DNA of 64,000 bases from NCBI GenBank assembly GCA_036768485.1, contig JAVLUZ010000142.1, positions 3,986,049-4,050,048 on the forward strand, given 5' to 3'. The notes below the pieces were generated by a model. That model did no database searches, was not told where the DNA came from, and worked only from the letters and a program-made list of their open reading frames with translations. Source of the stretch: Mermis nigrescens. Taxonomy: Eukaryota > Nematoda > Enoplea > Mermithida > Mermithidae. The translations under genes were made by a program, and so were the position numbers. Below, piece by piece: positions 1 through 11,089 of this stretch; the first letter of the stretch is position 1; each line of letters opens with the position of its first letter.

Positions 1-1604
1 GAACAGTTTCTTAGTACCAGCCTCTCGCATCAACTAGGTAGCGCGTTAGCGCTGTACCTATAATGTACTTGGATACCCCCAACACATGTCCCCCCTCACA
101 GCTACAACGGCACACATCTGAGAGGTGCGATTTTTTTAAAAGGTAGATAATAAAAAAACTTAGGACCATACATTTTTTTCTTGTTTACACTCAATACCGA
201 GCGCGGCGTGGGTGTGTAAAATTCACACCAAAAATTTAAATGATTTGCGGAGGGCCAATTTAAGAAAAATGTTTTCCTTAATTAGTAGGTTACGAATCTG
301 GTCTTAAAATTTCTTTACACTCACTGATTGTTGCACAGGAGTGTAAATTAGACGGTTTTTTACTGTTTTCATGTGCAAGAGCATATCTAACTCAGTTTTA
401 CATTCTATGCAGTCTGATGGGTTTCAAAAGGTAGACGGTTATAAAAATCTAGGGGAGTCTTTTTTTATTTTGTTTTAAAAGTAATATTTTCAAATTTAGA
501 GGCGGTTTATTGTTAAGAGTCTGGGACAAAAAATATTTTTTCCCCGCCATATTCTCCACTTAGTAGACAGAACGTGGTAAATACCTTTAAAATGTGCCTC
601 GTATTAAGCGCTACACGTCAAAATTTATTTTGTTTCTTTACAATCAATATTGCGTTATTAGTGCAAGTGTAAACTTTACACTGAAAAAATTTTTTCCGCC
701 AAGAGCGTCGTGGATGATGAATTTTTTAAAAAATGTTCTCCTTAAGGTCAGAATAACTAATCTGAACTTTGAATTTTTCTACAGCCACTGTTTGTTGAGG
801 TATGAAGAGTTCAACTTTGAATTCATAGGTAGCGCGTTAGCGCGTACCTATAATATACTTGGGCACCCCAACATATGCCCCCCTCACAGCCATAACGGCA
901 CACATCTGAGAGGTGCGGTTTTTTTAAAAGGTAGATAATAAAAAACTGAGGACCCCTATTCTTTTTGTTTACACTAAATACCGAGCGAGTCGTGAGTGTG
1001 TAAAGTTTACACCAAAATTTCGGATGATTTGCGGAGGGTAAAATTTTTTTAAAAATGTATTCCTTGATTAGTAGGTTACGAATCTGGTCTTAAAATTTCT
1101 TTACACTCATAAGTTGTTGTACAGGAGTTTAAATTGGACGGTTTTTTACTCTTTTCATGTGCACGAGCATATCTAACTCAGTTTTACATTCTATGCAGTC
1201 TGATTGATTTCAAAAGGTAGACGGTTATAAAATCTAGGGGTCTTTTTTTATTTTTTCAAAACAATATTATATAAATTTAGCGGCGGTTTATTGTAAACAG
1301 TCTAGGACAAAAAAATATTTTTCCCTGCCATATTCTCCACTTAGTAGACAGAACGTGGTAATTACCTTTAAAATGTGCCTCGTCCTAAGCGCTACACGTC
1401 AAAATTTATTTTGTTTCTTTACAATCAATATTGCGTTATTAGTGCAGGTGTAAACTTTACACTGAAAAATTTTGTTCCGCCTAGAGCGCCGTGGATGATG
1501 ATTAAAAAATGTTCTCCGTAAGGTCATAATAACGAATCTGACCTTTAAACTGTTCTACAGCCACTGTTTGTTGAGGTATTAAGAGTTGAACTTTGAATTA
1601 TATA
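1..1604. repeat. Tandem duplication, two units of about 790 bp
   Basis: Two head-to-tail copies are visible. The segment starting near 37 (GGTAGCGCGTTAGCGC, then TGTACCTATAATGTACTTGG) recurs at 828, and the segment ending TTGAACTTTGAATT near 820 ends again near 1600. The copies differ by scattered substitutions and small indels. Each unit carries several GTGTAAA/TTTACAC palindromes. The open frame at 594-938 only crosses the unit junction and is not credible as a gene. The left copy may extend beyond the window, so this could be the edge of a longer satellite array. Confidence 0.8.
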
Positions 1605-3285
1605 TCTATTTTCTAATGCCGATAGATAACTGCGTATTGCATATTGTTTGATCAGATTTTTCTTATTTCAGAGGTTTTTGACTCGTCTTAAATAAATAAT
1701 TATTTTTATTATCATAAATGCACTATTCTTAAACTCCAGTAGAATGATTAATATTTCTTAATAATTGACTAAGAATTAAAATTCGCCGATTTGTCGAGTT
1801 GGTGCAGAGGCTGACGCATCCGTTCTCGCATGCGGGTTTAAAAAAGGCTAATGGGTTCAAATCTTCTGAGTACTGACTTTTTTCATTTGTTTTAATTCTT
1901 TCGGCAAAGCTTTGCACTTTCGACTTGTTTATGTCTGCCAACAACTACGGTTATGAGATTTAAGAAATTTTTTCAGACAGAAATGTACTATGGATCAAGG
2001 GCTATCTTATGTTTACCAGCAAACTTTTCTACAATAAATACGCAATTATAACCACGGATTTAAACTTTACACTCCAGTGGATGAGTAAAAAAATAGATTT
2101 TGTCCGAGATTTCTCTGCCAACTTTTTCTATTATGAGTTGAAATGAATTGAATAAAATAGAAATAAAACATCTTTTAAGGGCTACAGGTCGAAGCAACTC
2201 GCGTTCAAAAAAACGTAATATTGAGTTGTTTATGGGGGTGTAAAGTTCGAAATCTTCGGTGTAAAATGGGCGAAAAAACAGGTTTTTTTCGTATTTTGAT
2301 TGGTAAATCATATCAAATATTTTGCGCAACATAAGTTTCGCACCTTCAAAGTACTACAATCAAAGGGCTACAAACTGGCCCGAACCGAATTTATTTACAC
2401 TTAATGGGGCGTTAGGTACAGATTTTTAAAGTTTACAATGTGGTGTACAGTGGAAAATACGTGTTTGTACATTTTTTTGTTCGCCACTTTCTCTTCAGAA
2501 GTCGGGCGAGGTCGAATAGGATAAAAATAAAGTACTTTCTAAGGGGTACGCGTCACAGCGAATGGCGTTTGTTTACATCAACATTTAGCTGTTTCGGGAG
2601 GTATAAATTCAAAAAAATGAGGGAGTTGAACGTGTTTCTGTCTTGTTCTTTCTGCCAAGTTCTGAGTTATGAGTCTGGACATGATCTCAAGTCTAAAAAT
2701 TAACCAGAAACCAAATGTGATACGCCAGTTTGTTTGCACGCAACAGTGATGTAAAGTGATTTACATCTGATATTCATTTGTCCTCGATCCATTGTGGAGA
2801 ATTAATCTTTTCATAAATGTTGATCGTAATATCACAGTACGATTGAAATTTTCTTTACACTCTGTATTTGTGTAAAGTTTACACTGCCTCTTAACCTTAG
2901 ATCTAGAGCCTTGCGGAAGCTTGATTTTTCTTCAAAATCTTCTACGTAAAATCAGAATTGGGAATCTGACTGTTAGTCTTCTATACACCTGGTAGTTGTG
3001 TAAAGTTTGCATTATTCATTTGTTGTCAATATGTAGTTTATACTACAAATTTATTTTACTTCCAAATCTGAGCGTTAGTGTTCCTTAAACTTGATATTTG
3101 CGTAAAGTTTATCCTGAAAAACTTTGATCTGTTTAAATAATGTAAGGTTGTCTTGTTTAAAAAGGATAATGCTGATGTTAAGAACAATATTGTTTTCCGC
3201 ATTCTTGGACTGCTTTCATTATTGTGGTATGTTACTGTATGTGTTTACTGACTGATGTACTGAAATAATGCTAATTAAAAAGTAG
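1605..3285. repeat. Degenerate region rich in TGTAAAGTTTACA palindromes
   Basis: No gene is seen. The palindrome GTGTAAAGTTTACAC or a one-to-three-base variant recurs (about 2060, 2238, 2870, 2998, 3100), continuing the motif of the duplicated units to the left (about 209, 671, 997, 1447). The open frames here are short and repeat-derived. It looks like the diverged flank of a satellite or of an element whose protein-binding site is this palindrome; the family is unknown. Confidence 0.5.
1791..1880 (+). repeat. Possible tRNA-derived fragment
   Basis: GAGTTGGTGCAGAGGCTGA resembles a tRNA A box and GGGTTCAAATCTTC about 50 bases later resembles a B box. The layout, with extra bases between the anticodon-like and T-arm-like parts, is reminiscent of a class II tRNA. 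The acceptor stem does not pair convincingly, so a pseudogene or SINE head is more likely than a working tRNA. Confidence 0.3.
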
Positions 3286-4098
3286 GGTACTAGCAATGAA
3301 AAATGCTCCGATGGAACAAAAAAGATGAATATACTTGGAATGTGGATTATTAAGGATGTAAAAGGAGGGACTAGGAAAAGCTACCTAAAGTCGCAAAATC
3401 TGATAAAAATCACACTTTCTTTAAGCAACGCAAAAAATCGAAGTATATTCTGCGGCCAACAGAATAAAATAAATCTTTAACCATAAAAATGATTGAAAAA
3501 GCAGCACGTTAGCAATGCAGTAGCTATGGGAAATGATATTGAGTAAACTAACAGTCTGTCTGAGCCAATTGAATGAAATAGCAAACATCGATGCAATCAA
3601 GACAACTGAAGAAATTATTGGTTTAAAACAGTAGGAAACGCGTAAGTTGACTTAAAGAGACTAAATGTAAGTACAGTAGCATTCCCGTAACGATTGTGTG
3701 CACTAATTAATCGGCCCCTGCTTTGCTTGCTATAATGTTCATAACAAAATAGAACAACTTTAAATACAATACCACTTAGTTTTCTATCAATCAAGATACG
3801 AAGCTAGTCAGCGTTGCTACTTGCCAGTAATTTAAAAAAAGTAAACATTATAGATTTCGTTTATACACTCTTATCTGAAACTTTGAACATTATTTAAAAA
3901 AGACACTTTGGTCGAAGCCGTAGAATATACGAGTACTTCGATTTTTTGCGTTGCATAGAGAAAGTGTGATTTTTAGCAGATTTTGCGACTTAAGGTAGAC
4001 TTTTCCTAGTCCCCTCGTTTTACACCCTTAAAAATCCACAATTCCAAGTATTTCATCTTTTTTGTTCCATCGGAGCATCTTTCTTTGCTAGTTGTACA
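3286..4098. mobile_element. Foldback-type element with ~190-bp inverted arms
   Basis: The left arm (about 3286-3468) and right arm (about 3903-4098) are inverted repeats at roughly 85-90% identity: ATGCTCCGATGGAACAAAAA at 3303 matches the complement of TTTTTTGTTCCATCGGAGCA near 4058, and the match runs inward to GCAACGCAAAAAATCGAAGT. The 430-bp middle has no coding content. No clear target duplication was found, so the superfamily is open. A long-armed MITE is the simplest reading. Confidence 0.75.
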
Positions 4099-4139
4099 AT
4101 AAGCTATGTAATATTTTAAACTTCGCCGCGGCTTCCTCA

Positions 4140-5550
4140 AGTCATAGGCGCAGCCAGGGAGGAGCATTGGGGACACAGCCCGCCGAAATTTTTTAGAAAT
4201 TTTGTCGATTTTTCTAGTGTAATAATTGTGTCCAGAAAATTAAGTTTCAAAAGGCAAAAACGTCAAATTTTTCGCGCTTCGCGCCGAGTCATTATTATAT
4301 TTATTGTTATATAGATCCAATGAGTTTAAAAGCTTGAATTAGCTAAAATAATCCAGCAATTCACATCACTTTAGTGGTTTAATGCTCTATTTGTTCGTAA
4401 TGAAACTGCGCATACGTGTTGAGCATAATGGTAAAAGTGCGAAAATGATTGCGTACCAGTTTGTCTATTCTTTGCTTTGTTTGTCTTTCTTTACAAGGAC
4501 ACATACATAATCCTATTTCAAATGGAAGGAATGGCCAAATTATCTTGTCTTATTGCGTATTTTCTGTTTTCTGAACTTTATCTTGTTAATAAGAAGGCTA
4601 CAAATGGGCCTGAAAACGGTAAGAACAACATTGACAATGATACATCTTTCTATATCTTATTGGCAGCAACCCGTTGCTGCGCTATATACTTAACAGAAGT
4701 CGAAAAAAGCATTCGAGATCAGAAATAGTGTACAATGTATATAGGAAGGAGTTCATCAATTTAAAGTGTTTTCGGGCTTAATTCAAATCCGAGATTTGGC
4801 CGATTTTGCGAAAATTTCAGTGTTGGAGTTTAAAAAGTGCTTCCGGGGCACTTGCCCCGGATCCCACTGGGGCGCTTGAACACCCTACACCAGACCCCCC
4901 AGCCGTAAAATCTCGTTGTACATATGTACATGTGCTACGAGATTTTTGGGAGGACTGTTTCACACAAGTTTGAGGATAAATTTTAAAAAGTATTTTCGAC
5001 AATAGGCTGACAGATTGCGATTATAGCATTGATTTGATATATAATTATCGTAATCCGTCGGCTAACTTTCAAAAAAATTTTTACAATATGACCAATGTGA
5101 AACAGACTATAGTTTGTCTTTTCTGTGCGGTAAGCAAAAGCATCAAAATTTTTCGGCGCATAGCGCCGCTGGTTATTGTTCTTTCTTTTTGTAAAGCTCC
5201 AGCGTATAGTTTATAAGCCTGAATCAGGCAAAATATGTTCATACTCAGTTAGGAATTCGCAGGTTAGAAGCTTAAACTGTCCTGTAAAAATTTGATAATT
5301 TTCTGCTTTGACAGAATATTAGAATTCACAGAGCTATAAAATGTTATTAAGGGCGGTAAAAAAATTACTGAATTTCTCAGTGCTGCGCGCCACTTATGAT
5401 TCCCGAACTGTTTTTCAATGAAAAGACCGTAAATTCTATTTGAAAACGGTAAAATTCAAAAATTTTCTTCACGCTTTTTGTATTTTCGATCGTCAAAATT
5501 AAACCCATAAATTAGCTACACTACTAAAGGTCGACAAACTCAGTTTCACT
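4140..5550 (+). mobile_element. Non-autonomous repeat, CAGGCGTAGC family, forward copy
   Basis: It begins at CATAGGCGCAGCCAGGG and is collinear with the complement of 19685-20810, including the stretch around ACACATACATAATCC, the GCAGCAACCCGTTGCTGCGC palindrome (4664-4683) and a right part that matches 19736-19880. The ends resemble the CAGGCGTAGCT-type termini seen in many hAT MITEs. Two GC hairpins lie inside (about 4271 and 5154). A separate MITE has inserted at about 4952-5112. Confidence 0.6.
4952..5112 (-). mobile_element. MITE, TATAGTCTGTTTC family, copy 1
   Basis: A near-palindromic 160-bp element running from ACTGTTTCACACAAGTTTG to AATGTGAAACAGACTATA. Halves pair through TAAATTTTAAAA and the CCGACAGATTGCGATTAT core. 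It matches the copies at 5733, 6591, 7572 and 9305 and lies inside the CAGGCGTAGC-family element. Confidence 0.75.
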
Positions 5551-5732
5551 ATACATACATATGTAGGTAACAACGTTACTGGCATTCAATGAAAAGTAGT
5601 CTTCATATGTGTATGAAGTGTATGTATGTATGAAATATATATGTATGCCCCCCCGAACCAAAATCCTGCTGTCTCTCAAAATCTACTTCACAGCGCGAAA
5701 TACGGAATTCGACTCCTGCAGCGTTTATAGTC

Positions 5733-5900
5733 TGTTTCACGTAACTTCGTGCATAAATTCTAAGAATTTTGATCGACAGTAAGCTGAAGGTTACGATAAT
5801 TATATGTACATCAGATCAAGGCCATAATCGCAATCTGTCAGCTTATTGTCGGAGATAGTTTTAAAATTTATGATCGAAGTTGTGTGAAACAGACTATATA
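5733..5900 (+). mobile_element. MITE, TATAGTCTGTTTC family, copy 2
   Basis: It opens with TAGTCTGTTTCACGTAACTT and closes with TTGTGTGAAACAGACTATA. The core has the paired segments GATCGACAGTAAGCTGA and CTGTCAGCTTATTGTCGG. A flanking TA is compatible with a Tc1/mariner-type target duplication. There is no coding content. Confidence 0.8.
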
Positions 5901-6279
5901 GGTAGGTATTAGTGTTATTTTGATATACCAAAAATAAATTTTGGTATGATTTTGGTAGGCACTTGCTGGACTATCAATATCATATTTTAATTCTGCGAAT
6001 TTTGGTATATCATATTCTTATCATATTAAAATTCTGGGAAATGTGAAAATATTTTTGATATAATTTTGGTATAATTTTTGTATAAAGTGGTAGCACTTTT
6101 CCCTTTTTCGCTCTTTATCTTACTTATTTTGTACGTATGATGCAGTAGGTATTTTCCACAGGTTGTATTGTCATATGGAGACAAATACGTAAGTATGTAT
6201 GTACATACGTATACCGAGCCGAGCTCCCTCATACATATAGCCCGTTGAGGTTTGTATACACCTACATACATTATTCGTG

Positions 6280-6493
6280 TGTACTTCATTGGGCTTCGGG
6301 GAGGGGGTTTGGAGAGAATGCACCCCAGAAACCAAGATACCCCCCAGAATTCAATTTTTGGAATTTGTTGTTGTTGTTTTTTTCGCAATTTTTTAATGCC
6401 GATGGATATTGCTCGATGAGAAACGTTGAAAAATGGTGACCTTTGAAAAAACTTGCACCCCCCAGAACTTTGAAGCCGCCCACCTATGGTGTA
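6280..6493 (-). mobile_element. MITE, CATAGGTGGGC family, copy a
   Basis: A reverse-orientation copy of the family defined at 31995-32232: G-rich end, AGAATTCAATTTTTG, a T-rich run, TGCCGATGGATATTGCTCGA, and an end reading CCGCCCACCTATG. GTGTACTT before and GTGTACAA after may be a decayed 8-bp duplication. It is nested in the 5910-7539 hAT element. Confidence 0.75.
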
Positions 6494-6590
6494 CAATTAG
6501 CGCAGCGTAGTATGAGTGAAGTAACACCTGTCTGTGTTGATAAATGAGTAATATAAGGTGAGCTCAGCTCATCATTAAGGTTGGCTTATA

Positions 6591-6752
6591 GTCTGTTTCA
6601 CATAAGTTTGGGCATAAATTTTAAGAAAATATTCGAACGTAAGCCGACAGATTGCAATAATTATATATCAAATCAATGCTATAATCGCAAACGGTCAGTT
6701 TGTTGTCGGACATAGTTTTTAAAATTTATGTTAAAACTTGTTTGAAACAGAC
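6591..6752 (+). mobile_element. MITE, TATAGTCTGTTTC family, copy 3
   Basis: It runs from TAGTCTGTTTCACATAAGTT to CTTGTTTGAAACAGACT. Long self-complementarity spans the whole 160 bp. It lies inside the hAT element at 5910-7539, so it moved in after that insertion or was carried by it. Confidence 0.8.
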
Positions 6753-7571
6753 TGGGAGATTACAAAACATTAGGTAGGTAGGTAGGAATGATGACCATTA
6801 AATTATTTGTTTTCTTAATCCTTGTTTGCCACTTGTATTCTTGACTGTTGAGCTTCCCTGATTGTGATCCAATATTCAAAAATTTTGTTATTTGTCGAAA
6901 AGTGAAAGGAATTCATACAATTTTGAAAGTTAATCCCGTAAATTCTGGAAGTTTTTAAATACATGAAAATTTTTTGAAATTTACGTCTAAAAATGTAATG
7001 CTCGTGTTTTTCTATAGTTTACTTGACAAAACCTTGTGCACTAAAATCAATTTTATACAATTAGGGAGCAGGTACAAAATTTGTTTCTAAGTGGCTTACT
7101 GTAACACAAACAAGCAATGCTTATTCACTGCTATGCATAACATCGCAATTGTTGCTTCCGATTAAGGGATAAATGGTTGGAAATGAGAGATAATCGTTCT
7201 AAAAAATTTTGATTACTTGCATACTTAGTCTTTTGACTTTGAAATAAAATAAACGAGTCTTAAAATATGCATAATTATATTGCATTGATATGCATGCATT
7301 TAATTCCCCAACTATTTTGCTTTCATCGGTACCTATTTTGAAATGGATGCAGAAAATACATGTTGGTGTACAGATGCACTACCTACCAAAAACATATTAA
7401 ATATATACCGAATATCAAAAATATATATATCATATTTTAAATAAAAAATGTCAAAATATCATATTTATATCATATTAGAATTAAGCTAACTATACCAATA
7501 TCATATTTTAATTATTTTTGGGCTACCAAAATAACACTAGTAGGTATAAGGTATTTTCTCACAGCTCCTAT

Positions 7572-7737
7572 AGTCTGTTTCATCGTAAGCTTGGGCATAA
7601 ATTTTGCGAATGTTTCTGAAAGTAAACCGACGGATTACGAGAATTATTTATCAAATCAATGCAACCGCAATCTGTCGGCTCATTGTCGGACATACTTTTT
7701 AAAATTTATGCCAAAACTTGTGTGAAATAGACTATAA
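7572..7737 (+). mobile_element. MITE, TATAGTCTGTTTC family, copy 4
   Basis: It runs from TAGTCTGTTTCATCGTAAGC to TTGTGTGAAATAGACTATA, with the same paired core as the other copies (AAACCGACGGATTACGAG against CGCAATCTGTCGGCTC). It is only 25 bp beyond the target duplication of the hAT element. Confidence 0.8.
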
Positions 7738-8189
7738 GAGCCAGATTGACCCACAATGCCAAAGCTCTATGGGTGAGACAAATAGCGTGCAATAGGCTAT
7801 AGCCAATCGGATGAAGAGCCTTACGTTCATTAGCTGAATTTCCACTGCCTTCTGAATCACTTTACTGTAAAGAAGTCTCAAGAATTTTGAAACAGACTAT
7901 AGTCTATAGGGTACGTATACTCTTTTCATGGACTGGGTATGTGGTAATCATTAATTGTAGGCACTTTAAATTAATGATTTGTGTAAACCCACTAGTTTGA
8001 AAAGTGCAAGAATATTACTTATATGGATTGAAAAAATAATTTATGGTCCAAAAAAATATGGATTAAATTTTTTCTAAAAGTTATATATTCTCATATGAAA
8101 AACTAAAATTCATACACAGGTACATTATGAAATTACATGAATTTGTATTAATACGTATACTAAAAACATAGTAAAAAAACTATAACAAA
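7738..8189. other. No gene seen
   Basis: AT-rich sequence without a convincing frame. A stray end fragment of the TATAGTCTGTTTC families (TTTTGAAACAGACTATAGTC) lies near 7880-7905. Confidence 0.5.
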
Positions 8190-8460
8190 ACTATAATCTG
8201 TTTCCTTTATCCGAGAGCATTTTCAGTAAATGTTTTCGGAGGCTACAGCTAACTCCCTTTTTTCTTATTTACTATAGGTCGCTAGATCTCACTGTAGCTA
8301 TGTACGTAGCGAAGAAGGGTTTTTCAATAGCATTTTTGCGGCGTAATTTGTCCTTGTCTTCCAGCAGATCAATCAACTTACAGATAAAAATCGCGCATTC
8401 AGGTTATCCTGAGTTGACACTTTAAAGACAATAGACTAAGATATTAAGAAACACTGCGAA

Positions 8461-8512
8461 CTCCTATGCTTGTCGTCGAAGCAACCCGGGCTCGATCCCG
8501 GCCGATAGCTGT
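8461..8512 (+). repeat. tRNA-like segment, A box lost
   Basis: CTATGCTTGTCGTCGAAGCA followed by CCCGGGCTCGATCCCGG, a near-perfect T-arm/B-box hairpin. Compared with the copy at 8821 the D-arm half is missing, so this copy should not promote Pol III transcription unaided. Confidence 0.55.
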
Positions 8513-8820
8513 TTATTCAGCGCCTTTACTGCAGTATGTCCCAATACCAGTTACAGTCTGCTTCCTTTATCCGAGAGCTTTTGCAGTAAATGTTTTCGGA
8601 GATTACAGTAAGCCTTTCTTTCTTATTTACTGTAAGATACGCTAGATCTAACTTTTAGCTACGTAGCAAACAAGGATTTTCCCAATAACATTTTTGCGGC
8701 ATAATTTATTCTCGTCTTCCAGCTGATCATTTAACTTACTGATAAAAATCGCGCATCCAGCTTATCCGGAGTCAACACTTTAAACACAATTGACTAAGAT
8801 GTTAAGAAGCGCCGCGAACT

Positions 8821-8893
8821 CCAGCAGAGCTCAGTGGTAAAACCTCTGCTTGTAGTCGAAGCAACCCGATTTCGATTCCAGCCGATAGCCTTT
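8821..8893 (+). repeat. tRNA-derived Pol III promoter segment
   Basis: AGAGCTCAGTGGTAAAACC fits an A box and CCCGATTTCGATTCC fits a B box, about 50 bases apart, with CTCTGCTTGTAG between them like an anticodon arm. It is a SINE-style tRNA relic rather than a tRNA gene: the acceptor stem is not closed and it sits inside a repeat. Confidence 0.6.
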
Positions 8894-9304
8894 TGTTTAG
8901 CGCACTTACTGTTGTATGTCCCAGCAGTGATTAAATGCCTAAATTAAATTTATATGGGCGGATTGGTGCATTAAAAATGGAAGAATTCCAGCCACTCGCC
9001 CTCACTGAGCTGATCTGCCGAAGTAAAGTAATTCGTCTTGTTTCGCTTACTGTAGCCCTTAAAAGAATCAACTAAAAAGCTCTAGAATAAATGAAACAGA
9101 CTATAAATGCCTTTAGGTATTTGATTTTAGAAATTAAATTTATATGGGTGGATTAGTGCATTAAGCATGGTAGCATTCCAGTCACTCGACTTCACTAAGC
9201 TGATCTGCCGAATTACAGTAATTCGTCTTGTTTCGCTTACTGTAGCCCTTTAAAAATTCACTATAAAGCTCTCCAATAAATGGAACAGACTATATGTTGT
9301 ATGT

Positions 9305-9560
9305 ACATATAGTATGTTTTACATGACTTCGTGCGTAAATTCTGAGAATTTTCATCGGCAGTAAGCCGAGGGTTGCGATAATTATATATTAGATCAATGC
9401 TTTGATCGCAATCTGTCAGATTATTGTCGGGGATAGTTTTAAAATTTATGACCGAACTTGTGTGAAACAGACTATAGGTATAGGTAATCGTAATCTGTCA
9501 GCTTATTGTCGGAGATATTTTCAACATTTATGGCTAAAGTTGTGTGAAACAGACTGTAAG
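9305..9560 (+). mobile_element. MITE, TATAGTCTGTTTC family, copy 5 plus a half copy
   Basis: A full copy spans about 9305-9478 (TAGTATGTTTTACATGACTT to TTGTGTGAAACAGACTATA). It is followed at once by the right half of another copy (TAATCGTAATCTGTCAGCTT to GTGAAACAGACTGTAAG, to about 9560). Confidence 0.75.
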
Positions 9561-9764
9561 TTATAGCTATTTGCTTAGAGAAAGACTCTAAAATGTGCAT
9601 ATTCAAATATGTTTCGAAGAGTCTTTGTACACCTTGTAAAGTTGTTTACTTACAATGAGAAATCTTTGCAAGTATGGCTGTTTCCGTTGATAATCGTTTA
9701 TAAATTTTACTGTAAATCAAAAGGCTCTCCAGGCATGATGTCCGGTTTTGTCCGGTCGACAGCA
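9561..9764. other. No gene seen
   Basis: The open frame at 9609-9830 has no recognisable content and runs into the next MITE. Confidence 0.4.
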
Positions 9765-10030
9765 TACGTGGGTAGTAAGAAAATTCTGGGGGGGTTGCAA
9801 GATTTTTTGAAGGTCAAAAAATGGTCTTAAAAATTGTGGTATGGCGATAAAAACACCATTTTTTCGACGTTTCTCATCAAGCACTGTCCATTGGCATCAA
9901 AAAATTGCGAAAAAAAACGAAAAAAAAATTTTCAAAAATTGAATTCTGGGGGGGTATTTCGATTTCTGGGGGGGTATTTTGGTTTCTGGGGGGTGCATAC
10001 CTCAACCCAAACCCCACGCCCAGGTGTGGT
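9765..10030 (+). mobile_element. MITE, CATAGGTGGGC family, copy b
   Basis: It starts GTGGGTAGTAAGAAAATTCTG and ends CCCACGCCCAGGTGTGG. The shared blocks are AGGTCAAAAAATGGTCTTAA, TTTCTCATCAAGCACTGTCC, ATTGGCATCAAAAAATTGCG and ATTGAATTCTGGGGGGGT, followed by a duplicated GGGGGGGTATTT stretch. Confidence 0.8.
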
Positions 10031-10595
10031 CGACAGTCTTGTCCGGTTTTCGATGTCCGGGGTTTTTAAGCTGTTGGTCCGCTTTTGTCCGGTCTCAAAA
10101 TGCAAAAAAAAATGCGTCCTAGAGAGGTGAAAGCTTTCGAAAATTTTTTTCGGGCGCTTCGCGCCGGAGTGATTTAAATCTTACTTGTTATTAATCTCTA
10201 AGTCGCGCCGCGCCACGCCAATTGCAGCATTTTTATCGACAATCTGGTCTAGAACTACGCTACGATTGAAAATCCTTATCTTCTGTACGGATTTGAATAG
10301 TCTTTGTAATGCAAAAATGCGTTTTAGAGAGCTAAAATTTCAAAATTTTCTGGCGCTTAGCGCCTTTTGATAGATTATAGTTTTTATTGTCAAAAGCGAC
10401 TTCAGAATTGGCTAAAATGCTTTACTGAAGGAAGGAAATTCAAATTTTAACAGAAATAACATATACTGATCGTGATATTTCTAATAGAGCGCGAAATTTT
10501 TGGAGTTTTTGAAGAATATGGTGTGAACCGATTTTGCGGAATTTAGGCAGCTGCCATACGAATTGCGCAAAAGCGATACTTTATGTCACTAAAAG
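10031..10595. repeat. Tandem-type repeat with GC hairpins
   Basis: Units share GTTATTAATCTCTAAGTCGC, GCATTTTTATCGACAATCTG and GCAAAAATGCGTTTTAGAGA with the array at 27835-28460 and a fragment near 21420-21470. GC hairpins lie at about 10151-10167 and 10351-10364. No coding content. Confidence 0.6.
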
Positions 10596-11089
10596 ACGCG
10601 GAAAAAAGAAATAAACCAAATCCATACAAAATTCACAGAGTTACAAATACAAATATTTTATTTTCGTCGCCCAAAAAAGAACACAATAAGAAAAGAAACA
10701 TTAATATACAAGGAAATACAATTATAAATAAACATTCGACATGAATCATCATACAAAAATCACATATTCTAAAAGCAAGAAATTATTAAAGTACATCTAT
10801 ACGAGATTAGTTGCAAAAGACGAAGGTAGGCGCGCAGGCTAAATAAATATCACTGCAGAACACGCCCCCTAGCAAATACCCCGTTAGATCAACTTTTTCA
10901 ACTTTTCACGGAGGAAGCTTAACACTAGGAGATCTTACAACAGCTTCAGGAGAGAATTCCATACGTGAATCCACCTCTTGGATAAATCATACCCACGAAC
11001 ATCAAGCCGAAAAGGAGTGCATTCACATTTCATTGAATTTTGAGCACGCGTGCTGTTCTCACAAAAAGTAAAAAAGTCGGCTTGCTGCA

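Larger units (their letters stand above)
5910..7539. mobile_element. Non-autonomous hAT element with perfect 8-bp target duplication
   Basis: The ends are perfect 13-bp inverted repeats, TAGTGTTATTTTG at 5910-5922 and its complement at 7527-7539. GTAGGTAT flanks on both sides (5902-5909 and 7540-7547). An 8-bp duplication and a TAGTG terminus fit the hAT superfamily. ATATCATATTTTAATT-like motifs repeat near both ends, as expected of subterminal transposase sites. The 1.6 kb interior holds two other MITEs (about 6280-6493 and 6591-6752) and no transposase frame. Confidence 0.9.
8190..9294. mobile_element. Composite element with TATAGTCTGTTTC-like ends and internal tRNA-like boxes
   Basis: A head module is present twice (about 8190-8540 and 8549-8930, both opening with TCTGYTTCCTTTATCCGAGA), followed by a tail module also present twice (8937-9104 and 9132-9294, both ending AATAAATGRAACAGACTATA). 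The head begins and the tail ends with inverted versions of one terminus. Each head carries tRNA-like sequence. The order head-head-tail-tail suggests one copy inserted into another, or a segmental duplication. No protein is encoded. Confidence 0.7.

Noticed and set aside
9834..10130. 98-residue frame
   Set aside because: It lies wholly in a CATAGGTGGGC MITE and adjoining satellite; starts at a TTG.
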